Shown here: piece after piece, positions 34,282 through 45,525 of the stretch
Layout of the letters: the number at the start of each line of letters is the position of its first letter
Numbering within the stretch: the stretch's first letter is position 1
DNA from: Clarkia xantiana subsp. parviflora
Lineage: Eukaryota > Streptophyta > Magnoliopsida > Myrtales > Onagraceae
Reading direction: 5' to 3'
Length of the DNA stretch: 64,000 nucleotides
Assembly: GCA_036873135.1 (NCBI GenBank)
Contig: JAPTYO010000002.1
Coordinates: forward strand, 44,445,452-44,509,451
Program-made: the position numbers and the translations under genes
Notes under the pieces: model-generated
Seen by the model: only the letters and a program-made list of their open reading frames with translations
Database searches by the model: none
What the model was told of the DNA's origin: nothing

Positions 34282-34890
34282 CACCCTTAAAATGGCTACA
34301 TACAATGAATGTTTCCCGTGAATCTTGTGAGGCCAAAAATTATTTAAAAGGCCTACTTGCACCCATCAAACGGCTACAGATATAGAGTACACTCACAACA
34401 TCAAAGGCAGAAAATCAGTGTAAGGGCCACAATCGTCCCTAAAGCGGCTACAAATCAAAAGCACTCTAGCAACATCGAAGGCGGGAAATGAGTGAAAGGG
34501 CCACAGTTACCCTTAAAATGGCTACATACAAAGAGTGTTCCCCGAATCCTAAGAGGAAGGGAGATTGTTGAAAGGGCCACAACCACCCTCAAAATGGCTA
34601 CATATAAAGAGTATTCCCGTGAACCTTGTGAGGCCGGGAAATTATTTGAAAGGGCCAGAACCACCCTTAAAACGACTACGAATCAAAAGAGCGCTCTCGG
34701 AACATCGACAACGGGAAATAAATGAAAGGGCCACAGCCATCCTCCAAATGGCTACAAATCAAAAGAGCTCCCGAAACATTGAAGACGGTGAGGAAAGGGT
34801 CACAGCCACCCTCCAAACGGCTACAAATACTCTACTATCGAGACGGGAAATAAAGTACGGGTCACAGCCACCGTTTAATTGGCTACCATA
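34282..34890. repeat. Right part of the 75-bp tandem array of OG
   Basis: Eight or so units with GGGCCACAGCCACCCTCCAA, GGCTACAAAT and CGGGAAAT, period 73-78 bp. The first unit is the remainder of the unit cut by G2 at 23607. Confidence 0.85.
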
Positions 34891-35319
34891 TAAGAGTGCT
34901 TCCGCTAGGTTGAAAACCGAACCGGCGGCCTGGGTAGAATGAGGAAATGAGAGGCATGGTTGCAAATTCAAAAATTGCAATCATGGAAAAAGGAGAGAAA
35001 AAAACCGATGGGCACGGTCGAAAATCTCTCAACCGACTGTGGCAAAAGGAGAAAATATGAGAGAAATTTAAAAAAAAAAAAAAAAAGAGGATCCCGCTAG
35101 GTTGTCGCACTATGCATAACTTAGGCAAAAAATTTGGGACACATGTTTCATGTACAGATTGTGAGGCGCAACGCAATTGCATGTATGCCAGTCGCCATGC
35201 ATGCACATAATCCACTACAGACAGTCTCCAGCAGCTTCGTGATTACGGTGTTAATTGCCATGCCAATCCAGGCATCAATTCAAGAAGATGTTTGAGTCAT
35301 TGCCACCATAGGCACCATC
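34891..35319. other. OG interior without gene
   Basis: Short A-tract at 35070-35085; otherwise unique-looking sequence with no frame of interest. Confidence 0.4.
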
Positions 35320-36050
35320 AAAGGTTTTCCGTTACGGTCTGACGTAGATGTCTTACGTTACCACTCGCCGCTAAAGGCATCACCAAAGGGTCTCCGATAT
35401 GGTCTGACGTAGAGGTCTTCCGTTACCAATCGCCACTAAAGGCATCACCAAAGGTTCTCCTTACGGTCTGACGTGGAGGTCTTCCGCCACCGGAGATATC
35501 ACCAGAGGTTTTTCGGTACGGTCTGGCGTAGAGGTCTTACGCCACTAGAGATATCACCAGAGGTTTTCCGGTACGGTCTGACGTAGAGGTCTTCCGTTAC
35601 CACTCGCCGCTAGAGGCATCACCAAAGGGTCTCCGATACGGTCTAACGTAGAGGTCTTCCGCCACCAGATATATCACCAGAGGTTTTTTGGTACGGTCTG
35701 ACGTAAAGGTCTTACATTACTACTCGCCGCTAGAGGCATCGCCAAGGGTTCTCCGGTACGGTTGGACGTAGAGGTCTTCCGCCACTAAAGATATCACCAG
35801 AGGTTTTCCGGTACGGTCTGACGTTTAAGTCTTCCGTTACCACTCGCCACTAGAGGCATCACTAAAGATTCTCCGGTACGGTTCGACGTAGAGGTCTTCC
35901 GCCACCAGAGATATCACCAGAAGTTTTCCGGTACAGTCTGACGTAGAGGTCTTCCGTTACCACTCACCACCAGAGGCGTCACCAGATGTTTTGTTAGTAC
36001 CGTCTGACGTAGAGGTCTTTCGTTACCACCCATCAAAGGTTTTAATTTTT
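35320..36050. repeat. Alternating 55/65-bp tandem array in OG
   Basis: Units of two types share TACGGTCTGACGTAGAGGTC. Type one continues TTCCGTTACCACTCGCCGCT and AGAGGCATCACCAAAGG; type two continues TTCCGCCACCAGAGATATCA and CCAGAGGTTTTCCGG. About 12 units occur, largely in alternation, so the higher-order period is about 120 bp. Confidence 0.85.
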
Positions 36051-36122
36051 GCACCGTCAACAGAGGCACCACCAACAGGGGCACCGCCGTCTACTTTTCC
36101 GCACCAGAATAAGTATATGAGC

Positions 36123-36728
36123 TGTTGGAACTTGTTCAATGTTGGAACTTGCTCATCCGGGGTCCGATCTTGGTGGCCTTACGTTGAGTCACGTTCCTTT
36201 GATCTTCGGGTTATGGTCGATCCAACTCCATGCCTGGCGAACCTGCACAAAGGGTAGTGGCAGAGAGGGGGGGGGGTGTCTCTGGCGAACCGTCTCCGAT
36301 GCCAAAGTAAGAACATAATTCTAGAGAGATAAAGTAGAGAGAATTCAGAGCTCCAGTGTCTCAATCCGAGATTAAGTTGGAAATGAAGGACCTAGGCCCC
36401 TATTTATAGAGTTTTGGATCCAGGCACCGGAGCCGCCCACATTTTTGGGTGGGAACCGCACAGAGATTAAGAGAAAACTGGGTAAAAATACGCCCCGGGT
36501 GTCGATACCGGGGGGTCAGGGGCCGACGCGGGACGCGTCGACCCCGTCGTCGCCGGAAGTCCAAAATCATTTGCTTTGGGCACAAATCCAGCCAAGGCCG
36601 ACCGGACTAGTCCGGTCCCTCTGATCGGGGTGTCGCTTACTCTTATAAAAATAGAGTGATTTACCTCGAAGTCGACTGGGTGACCGTATTTGAGCCTTAT
36701 TGAGGTCCAATCGGCTGTATATCCATCA
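36123..36728 (-). repeat. G3 3' LTR (left copy) with deletion
   Basis: 606 bp. Its first 17 bp (TGTTGGAACTTGTTCAA) are a near-duplicate of the following TGTTGGAACTTGCTCA, an extra repeat at the element edge confirmed by the position of the target duplication. Relative to the right copy it lacks about 120 bp in U3, exactly where that copy has its palindromes. TATTTATA (TATA box on minus) is at 36401-36408. Confidence 0.9.
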
Positions 36729-38179
36729 TTTGCCCCCGAGTCAAGAATTGGTTTACTAGTACTTGACTCTATTTTTTAGAAGGATTTAGACGCCCGATTG
36801 TACCTCGGCTACTATTTTAACTTTGCTCGTTTACGATGAGTGGTCCTTCCTTCCGTTCTAGGAGGGTATGACCTATATCAATGTTGAACTCATAGCAAAA
36901 AAATTTGCGAGCCAGGGTTAGTCATAAACGTGCTATCATATGACGACGTGTATGTAACCGTTGACATGAATCACATGTGTTTGTAATAAATCATAACTAA
37001 TGGTGTAAGTGCATATGGATATGCTATCATGGGTATGAGTATGCATAATCTATATAATAGATATGAATCAATGGCAACGTGACATGATGTGCGCCTATGA
37101 GAGTGTTACAAGGTATAACTTGTGACAGTGTCAGTGTTGATAGATGTGATCACGCAATGTGATGAAAAATTTCATGAGTGTCATGGCACTGGCAAGTATG
37201 TATCTATGTGTGCATATGTAATCAATATTGATCTAAGTGTTCTACTACACCTATTATATTGTATATGAATGCAATCATGGTGGTGGATTGAGAAATTTCT
37301 ATCTATGATGAAAAACTATCAATGATGTATATCCATATGCATCTATCAATGATACGCATATGCTCTAATGTATGAATCATCAATCATGAGTAGTAATTGC
37401 ACTATAGACACAGTCATGTCAGGTGATAAGAAACTCATAAGTGTTATGACGCTATAGTTATGAAGCACCTAGACGCATTCATGGTAACTGGTGAGGGAGT
37501 TACTAAGTGTTTGACCAAACTAGTAGTGAAGCATATGGGTGTATGTATATATATCATGAAAATATGCCTAGGCAAAAACCCAATATATGGTTAAGCCAAG
37601 GGTGATTGAATCATTGCATATAATCGGACAGGGGTTACCTCCGTTCCGATTTTGAAAAAAATTTGATTTTTCAATGATTTCGTATGTTTTCCTCATAGGA
37701 AGGTCATTGCTTCCCTTCGGTTTGATAGATTGTCCCATTCGGGTTGATAGATGGCCGTGTAGGAATGTCATTGCTTCCATTCGGGTTGATAGGCATTTTG
37801 ATCCATATAGTTGTAACCTGTAATCACTTAAAGACCGAAGTGGACTTGTTGATACCTTGGACGTGAGGTTTTGGGTCTCGCGTTGATGGCGTTGTATGCT
37901 ATGCTTGCATTGCCATCACATTTTGCATATATATGACGTAGGGGGTTACCCTTAACGCCTGTTCATGTATCACTATGTCAGACATGGGGGGTCTCCCTAC
38001 ATGTCTGACATGTATCATATTGAAAGGTGAAAGGTTGCCCCCCCTAGGGTAAGCAGAGTGATCATCACATGGTGAATGGAGTGCCAGTCCCTTTATCATG
38101 ATTTTTTTTCACCTAGCATGTGTAGTATCTGTTACTGGTGGTTGATCTCTTCGCATACACTAGACTACTGCCATTGTGT
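36729..38179. other. G3 interior next to its 3' LTR
   Basis: It begins with the polypurine tract complement. From 36840 to 37560 it is AT-rich with many ATGA/CATATG strings and no frame. Around 37640-37800 a pair of imperfect repeats shares AGGTCATTGCTTCCCTTCGG and GGGTTGATAGATGG. No gene seen. Confidence 0.45.
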
Positions 38180-38640
38180 TGTTATACTGCCCCCGAGGTG
38201 TCATTGTCACCTTTATGGGTGTTGGTTGCTAACCCTTGTATTCATCATCCATCCCCCATAGTAGGTTTGTTGATCATTATAGATGTTGGGTATTGTTCTT
38301 CCCCCCTGTCGCCTACCATGGCGTTGTCGTCGTCCAGGACATAGGGTTTCTACCCTTGTGCTCATCACACCTTGTAGTATGTATTCATCATATTGCCCCT
38401 GAAGTAGGCGTTGTCAATGTTATGGACATAGGATGTCAACCCTTGTGTCCATCTCACCTTTTAAGTGTTGGTTGTCTTGCCTTCGTGGTTGACGTACTCC
38501 TTGTGTATATTTCACTTCATGGAGTGTGCTCCTGATGTTGCCTCCTAGGTGGGCATTATCATCGTTACGGACATAGGGTGTCTACTCTTATGTCAGTCTC
38601 ATCTGGTATTGTGCTTCCTTCGGTTACCTCTATACCAGGT
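38180..38640. repeat. Imperfect repeats of about 115-160 bp in G3
   Basis: Four diverged copies of a block with GTTGTCATCGTTACGGACAT, AGGGTGTCTACCCTTGTGTC and CATCTCACCTT recur at about 38190, 38320, 38410 and 38555. Spacing is irregular, so the array is old. Confidence 0.5.
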
Positions 38641-40269
38641 ACTATCCCTCTATCGCACTTCATATTGTTGTCACTATGACATGTGAATGTTCTTCATCTA
38701 TAGATCGTGTTGTCATGCTTCCTGGTCGTTACTTGACCTCAGGCTTGACGAGGACGTCTGGGTTATTACCCTTTGCTTCGGCTGAGCTTAATATCTCATG
38801 TAGACATGTACCTTTACTTGATCATGAGTCTCACAAGGACTCTTCTTATTCCGTGGTTTCAGCCCGGTGGTCTTCCTCTAGGGAGGGTATTGTAGTAGAG
38901 GATTCATGGTCGGTGTTTTAGGTAGGTCCCCATGGTTAATACCTAGCTCAATCTTTTGGTGGGATTTTAATCATGTGTCGCACACGAGATCTTTATTAGT
39001 GTCAATGTCGTCCAAGGGGTCTGCTCTTGTAGTCGGTATTTTGGCGGAAGACTCGAGGTTGATAAGTGAGATCGAACGCCCATGTCAAACGTATATCAAA
39101 GGGGATTGTATCACGACCTCACGACGTGGCCCATGCTTCTAAAGTGATGTTGCACAGCGTTTGAGAGAGTATCAACTTGCGCTTTCTATACTGTCCAGAT
39201 CTACTGGTGATTTGTCAATACTACGGGATATCTTCCCTTGACCCTTCTTTTAATGCCATCCGACGCTCAGTCGGCTTGTTGTGTCTTCATCAGTATTCAA
39301 TGCCCTGCTTTACCTGGGCGGGTGGGTGAGCATGCTTGGGATCTGAAGTTTTGGCTTGTTCTTCCTATCAATCGTTTTCATCAGAGTCGTCGTTATCTGA
39401 AACGGTGACTATCAAGGTCGTATATGCTGCACATCAAACTTGGGGTTTTGTGCCCTCGAAGTGTTATGCTGCGCTGGCGTTGTAGTAGACCTTCCTTTCG
39501 TATGCTTGTAAAATGCCACAGCCATAGGCGGGTCCTCCCTTCCAAGGTGACTCTGGGAGGGGTGGGGTGACGCCTCCTATTGTTGTTGAGGAGGCACCCG
39601 AGGTTTCAGGGTGTCTCAAGCTGAAGGTGTGTACGCACACCTTATTGTTGCCATAGTTGTATGCTTCATGCTATGGTTGTTCTTTTATTGACTTCCTTGC
39701 TTTTACGGGGTATGTTGGCGGTATTGCCAAGGTAACTAGATCTTTGTTTGCCAAGAGCCCTATCACTGTAGCCAAAAGAGATTGATGGTCCAGTGCCCAC
39801 TCCTCCTTGTGGCAGGGGGAAAAGGGATCTTGATCCTGTATCTGTAATGCCACATCTTGGGCTGCTGGTGCTGGCAGTGACGTCTTTGATGCTGCAGTCA
39901 ATGAAGCTGACACTGCAGCTGCTGGCGTTGACACTGTAGCTGCTGATGTTGACACTGCGGCTACTGACGCCCTGGTCACTGATACTGACGTTGTTGCTAG
40001 CCGGAGTAAGGCTTGTGCTCTTTTTAAAAGAGATTGCTTCTTATGGTTATGGTATCTCCATCTTTTTCGAGCTTGGCCCTAAGGCACGTTTTGAAGTTGT
40101 GCATTCTTCTTCATACTCTATCTACCTTGATGCTGTATACTGCTTATTTATTGATACAAAGTCCTCATCCGGTACCTCATATTATTCTAAAGGATTTGGT
40201 ACGACCTCTCTATGGTTCCCTTGTCAGATCTGCCTGGGTGCCTCTTTTGAGATCCCTGAGACGGGTACC
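38641..40269. other. G3 interior, possible upstream exons of its antisense gene
   Basis: A repeat-like stretch at 39840-40010 encodes Ala/Asp/Thr/Val-rich peptides on the plus strand from GCTGCTGATGTTGACACT units. It could be the low-complexity exon of the antisense gene, but frames are broken and I cannot connect them with confidence. Confidence 0.35.
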
Positions 40270-40637
40270 TCTTTGGAGACCCCTGAGATCGGTGTTTGTA
40301 TGATGAATTCTATTGTTGTCCCCAGCGATCGTAGGGCGTTTCCAGACTCTGTTTCACCCGGTCTTCCGTTTGTTAACGGAGCCTTGTCTCGGTATGCCCC
40401 CGTGAGTATACTTCTATCCTATCTTTTCACTGTCTAGCATGCGCCTATCATTTTCAGGTTGCCGTTGATGCGATCACCCTTGGCTTCTTTAAAGTCGAGC
40501 TGACCGAGGAGGTTGATGTCTGTAGGACTAAGCAGAAGAAACTAAGAGAGTCGACGTGCGTTTTGAAGGAGAAGGCTTGTACTTTTGACTCCTCCAAATT
40601 TGTCTATCAGGGTTGCATTGCATCCCTTGGAGCCGAG
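40270..40637 (+). pseudogene. 3' exons of the antisense gene of G3, cut by G4
   Basis: On the plus strand, coding ending FVNGALSRYAPV meets a GTGAGT donor at about 40401, exactly where the G2 copy (QGVLSRYAPV, GTGAGT) and the 61.5-kb copy (QGVLSHFAPV, GTAGGT) end their exons. After an intron ending TTTTCAG (40457) an open frame of more than 60 codons follows (VELTEEVDVCRTKQKKLRES, helical). It continues across the G4 insertion at 51825 to a stop near 51886. G4 thus entered the last exon. The gene is antisense to G3, as in G1 and G2. Confidence 0.6.
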
Positions 40638-41312
40638 TGTTAGGTCTGCTTCCACTTGGGTAGCTTCGGGCTTCTTTTCCACGAACGGGCTTCAGATATG
40701 TGTATAGGGACGGGTACGCCGCGATCCCTGAAACACGATCCTTGGACTTAGGCTTCAACTTCCTCGAACTCAGTCTCGAAATCCGGATCCTGCACAAGGG
40801 GCAGTAACCAGCGTGGGAGAGGGGGGGTGCTGGTTGGGCCCACTCCGACGCTCAAGTCAAAATCTTCTAGAGAGAGAAAGCCTTTTAGAGAGAAGTCAGA
40901 GCATCCAATGTCCAAAAAATGAGGGAGCTCCCTTAAAATGGGAGACCAAGGCCCCTATTTATAAGGAACCTAAGGATCATGCCCAGTTTTGAACGGCTTG
41001 ATGTCGGTATGAAGGAAAACGTATACCGTCATCAAGGTGGACTATGCGTGCACCGACTTCTCGCACTTGGCAAAATAATCGGGATGAGAGCGCGGAGAAT
41101 ATCGGTTATCCGGACCCACCCGGATTTTTTAGCAATCCAGACAGGGTCCGGATTGCCTTAGGGCAATCCGGAAGTCCTCTGGTCCGGGTACTGGGCGTAT
41201 TCCGGACCGTTTTTGGACTTGTGTGTCCGCGGAAGAATTCTTTTACGGGTTTTTGAGTATTTTGCGAGGCCCGAAATGTAAATACGAACCCGAATTGGAC
41301 AGATATCTGACA
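40638..41312 (-). repeat. G4 3' LTR (left copy)
   Basis: Contains TATTTATA at 40956-40963 (TATA box on minus), the C-run block at 40817-40833, and a perfect inverted repeat at 41148-41172 with a smaller one at 41120-41139, all upstream of the TATA box in the element sense. Nearly identical to the right copy. Confidence 0.93.
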
Positions 41313-42284
41313 CTTGCCCCCGAGTCAAGTAGCGGTTCAAAACCCATACTTGACTCTTTTTAAGATAAGATATTCGTCCAATTTAGGTTCGATACTAACC
41401 TCAGGGGTGGCCTGTTCGTCAATTTGAGCGTAGGGATCATAAATTTGACCAACTTTAATATTCCGCCGTATGTACGTAATCTGTTTACAAGGTTAGCGCA
41501 GCGGACAATATGCGCATAGCAACATGCAATTAACGATATATTCGCAATATCATGTAATGAGAGAAATACTTGTAATAATAAAGAATTATACTACGTGATA
41601 ATATCATGGCACATGATGTAAACATATAACACGTTATCAACTTGTAGATGACGATATAGCAAATGGATGACGTAATCATGCAATAAGCAAACACTTAGAA
41701 CAATATAAAATCGGAAAGCATGTACGTAATCATGAAGCATGGTGTAAATGTAGAAAATGATGCAAACATGAAATTCATACTTAGATTATAAAAATAATCA
41801 TGTAACGACCATAAATAAGAAACGTGCATGATAAATTCTATGTACGTAATGTAATAGTAATTACGTGTAGTATGTCATGAAGCATTGTGTAATATGTATG
41901 CAATATGAACATAGGAGAGATGCAAAGATGCTTGTAAAGGTTGCTAAGGACTTATATGAAAATACATGAAAGTTTAGTCCTTAGCACATGGTGTAGGCAC
42001 TATTAATGAAAATTAGGAGAGAGAATACTCATTATCTTACATCCTTCATAGATAAATCTCCAAGAAGCTCTCTATTGAAGATGAAGCTTTTGAGATCATA
42101 GATTCGGAGTAGACACACCATAGTTGATATCAATTGGATTCCGGTGTGGCACGTGTCAATTCGGACTCGCTTCGTGTTGGTGAGTTCAATTCCGTACATG
42201 GTTGGACCTTTCGTAACTTCGTTTGGCCTTGATTTAGTCTTGAAATCACCATGTACCTAGCTTACCTTAACATGCACATAAGGT
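41313..42284. other. G4 interior between its 3' LTR and T1
   Basis: The polypurine tract complement (TTGCCCCCGAGTCAAG) opens the segment. The remainder is AT-rich with many ATGTA/TCATG strings and no gene. Confidence 0.5.
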
Positions 42285-42289
42285 GTTTG

Positions 42290-44278
42290 TATTAGATAGT
42301 GTATAGAGGGGGTTGAATCATATGTATAATAATCAAGTATGTATAATGAATCAACCAAGTATTTACATGTTAGGATGCCACTATATATAGGAGATCAATC
42401 CTAACTAACTAGTCAACTATACAAGTCAACCTAGGGTGCCATGTATCTATACAAGTATGAGTACCTATCTATGTATGTACAAATATGTACATCTAATATT
42501 CCCCCATCTTTTTCTTCTTCTTCCTTTCTAAAGAATTAAAAGGAAAATTTGAGAGAAAAGGTCGATGATGAATGAAATGCCAAGGTCCAATCAAAACCCG
42601 GTCAAATAGAGCCAAGGGTAAACCCGTTCAAAATGAGCCAAGGGAATCAAAAACCCGCTCAAATGATCCATGGGAAAAATTAAAACCCGCTCTAAAATGC
42701 CAAGGTCCAACAAACCCGGTCTTCACAAAACGGCCTCTCGAAAATCCAATTTTCGGGATACGGCCCCAAACTTGAGAACTGTCCTCAAAACAACCCCAAT
42801 CTTCAGAACTATCCTCAAAATAATCCCAAACTTCACAAATCCAGCAACAGGTCGTGTGTTCGAAGCAACAGGTCGTGTGTTCGAATCCAGCGAAGCCCGC
42901 AATTAATCAGCCAATTCGAAATTCTGGGCAGCATGAAGAACAGCATGAACTTCAAGTTGATCTTCAAGTGTTCTTCAACAAAATCAATTCGATTCAACTT
43001 CAAATCGTCGAAATCGAACAACAAACCAACTGGAATCCAATAGCAACCTAAAGGCGCAACTAATCCAGTCCAAATTGCAGCAAATAATCAAGAATCCAAG
43101 CTGAATTTGAACAAATTTGTAGCAAGAACACTGCAGCAACAAGAACAGAATGCAGCTCCAAGAACGTAGCAAAATCCGGCAATTCCACAGCAGAAATCCA
43201 CAAATCGCAGCTTGGAATCAATAGCAGCATCAAATGCGCATCCAATGCAATTCGAATCGCAGCAAATGATCAAGAAACAAGCTCGAAATCGAAGATCGAA
43301 CATCCAACAGAAAATAGGCGCGAAAACGAAAATCGAATTGCAATTACCTCCAATAAGTATTAATGATGCTCAGATCTTCACAAAAGCTTCGCAATGATGT
43401 TCAGATAGCATATGAAATGCAGAAATCTCGAAATGAAACCTCGAATTGCAGAATTGAAGCTCAGCCAAAACCAACAGAAACTTGACCAGAAATTGCAGAA
43501 CGCAGCTGCAATAATCCAAGTCCGCGTAAAACCGCAACGAATATGACAATCGCACCACCACAGAAATGATCGTAATTGGTTTAACTCCACGGGATCAACA
43601 AGCACGAAGAAGCGAATCAAAGGAATCAATCTCAGATTTCATCAAACATTCTACGCAAGCTGAAAACCAGCAGCTGAAAACTGAATTGCAGCAGCAGTAA
43701 TCCAAATTCCAGAGCAAAGAATTGATCAATCCAGCAGCAGCAATCGATCTTAGACTCGTGGTACAACACCAGATCGAATCCAAATCACAGGATCGATCAA
43801 GAATCGATGAACAAACTCCAAATCGATGAAACAGTACATGCATCAAACTGAAATGCTGAAACCGAAATGCTGAACTGCTGATCCAATAATGCTAAAATCC
43901 TCAATCCAAACAAAAATTATTGAGCAGCAAATTCACAAAATACATCAGCAACTGAATGATCTTCAAGTAATCCAATGAATCGAAGCTGAAATCCTCAAGA
44001 TCAAAGCTCAAATCTATGCAAAAACCTCTCGAAAAACTGAAACCGAACCTGGAAATACCATGGCTCTGATACCATATTAGATAGTGTAGAGAGGGGGTTG
44101 AATCATATGTATAATAATCAAGTATGTATAATGAATCAACCAAGTATTTACATGATAGCCACTATATATAGGAGATCAATCCTAACTAACTAGTCAACTA
44201 TACAAGTCAACCTAAGGTACCTTGTATCTATACAAGTATGAGTACCTATCTATGTATGTAAAATATGTACATCTAATA
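42290..44278 (-). mobile_element. T1: TRIM-like miniature LTR retrotransposon with TA...TA termini
   Basis: 1989 bp. LTRs at 42290-42498 (209 bp) and 44075-44278 (204 bp) run from TATTAGATAG to CATCTAATA and are flanked by the perfect duplication GTTTG (42285-42289, 44279-44283). The primer site TGGTATCAGAGC (tRNA-Met, minus strand) abuts the right LTR at 44063-44074; the polypurine tract (complement of CCCCCATCTTTTTCTTC) abuts the left one. The 1.6-kb interior is rich in AATCGAA/CAGCAG strings and has no protein domain; open frames there are short and on both strands. Such size and structure define TRIM elements. It needs a Copia-type partner for movement. Confidence 0.92.
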
Positions 44279-44283
44279 GTTTG

Positions 44284-44539
44284 ATAAAATGCATAGAGTA
44301 ATTATCTTTCCAATTTGGACAAAAAATTTCTAAGTGCTGGAAATTTTTAGAAAAACATAAATAGATTGTTATACTTCCCTTGTGCATAGTATTCATTGCC
44401 GACATGTTGTTCCATGCCTTAGCCATTGTTTTAGTATGCTCGATATTGATGATTGGTAGTTGTACGTACATGGCCGTCAATGGTTGTATGTTGGTAATGA
44501 TAGCTTAGGCAATGTACGTTGAGCATCATGTATAGATTG
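44284..44539. other. G4 interior before the 66-bp array
   Basis: No gene or repeat visible. Confidence 0.4.
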
Positions 44540-45525
44540 TCGGTGGTTGTATGTAAACACTTAGAAAATATTCTCCCCTTGTTGACATCCATCCTTGTTG
44601 ACATGTATGTACGTACATGGAAACACTTAGAAAATATTCTCCCCTTGTTGACATCCATCCTTGTTGACATGTATGTACGTACATGGAAATACTTATACAA
44701 TATTCTTCACTTGTCGACATGTATCCTTGTCGACATGTATGCACGTACATGGAAATACTTAAAAAATATTCTTGACTTGTCGACATGCATCATTGTCGAC
44801 ATGTATGTACGTACATGGAAATACTTAGAAAATATTCTTCACTTGTCGACATGCATCCTTGTAGACATGTATGTACGTACATGGAAACACTTAGAAAATA
44901 TTATTCACTTGTCGACATGTATCCTTGTCGACATGTATGTACGTACATGGAAATACTTAGAAAATATTCTTGACTTGTCGACATGCATCCTTGTCGACAT
45001 GTATGTACGTACATGGAAACACTTAGAAAATATTATTCACTTGTCGACATGTATCCTTGTCGACATGTATGTACGTACATGGAAATACTTAGAAAATATT
45101 CTTGACTTGTCGACATGTATGTACGTACATGGAAATACTTAGAAAATATTCTTCACTTGTCGACATGTATCCTTGTCGACATGTATGTACGTACATGGAA
45201 ACACTTAGAAAATATTCTTCACTTGTCGACATGTATCATTGTCGACATGTATGTACGCACATGGAAATAGTTAGAAAATATTCCTTGCTTGTCAACATCC
45301 ATCCTTGTCAACATGTATGTACACACATGGAAAAAATTAGGAAATATTCCTTGCTTGTCGACATCCATCCTTGTCGACATGGATGTACGTACATGGAAAC
45401 ACATAGGAAATATTCCTTGCTTGTCGACATCCATCCTTGTCGACATGTATGTACGTACATGGAAACACTTAGAAAATACTCATTGCTTGTCGACATCCAT
45501 CCTTTTCGACATGTAAGGTTGATGT
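44540..45525. repeat. 66-bp tandem array in G4, about 15 units
   Basis: The unit is CTTGTCGACATGCATCCTTG, TCGACATGTATGTACGTACA, TGGAAATACTTAGAAAATAT, TCTTCA. Copies recur every 66 bp, with one 52-bp short unit near 45065-45117. Since 66 is a multiple of three, long frames appear on both strands (for example 44519-45142), but these are repeat artefacts. Each unit includes a near-perfect inverted repeat around GTACGTAC and two copies of TTGTCGACAT. Confidence 0.95.

Noticed and set aside
39671..39979. Ala/Ser/Thr-rich minus-strand frame of 102 codons in G3
   Set aside because: It is the complement of a short GCTGCTGATGTTGACACT-type repeat; the plus strand fits the antisense-gene exon better, though not conclusively.
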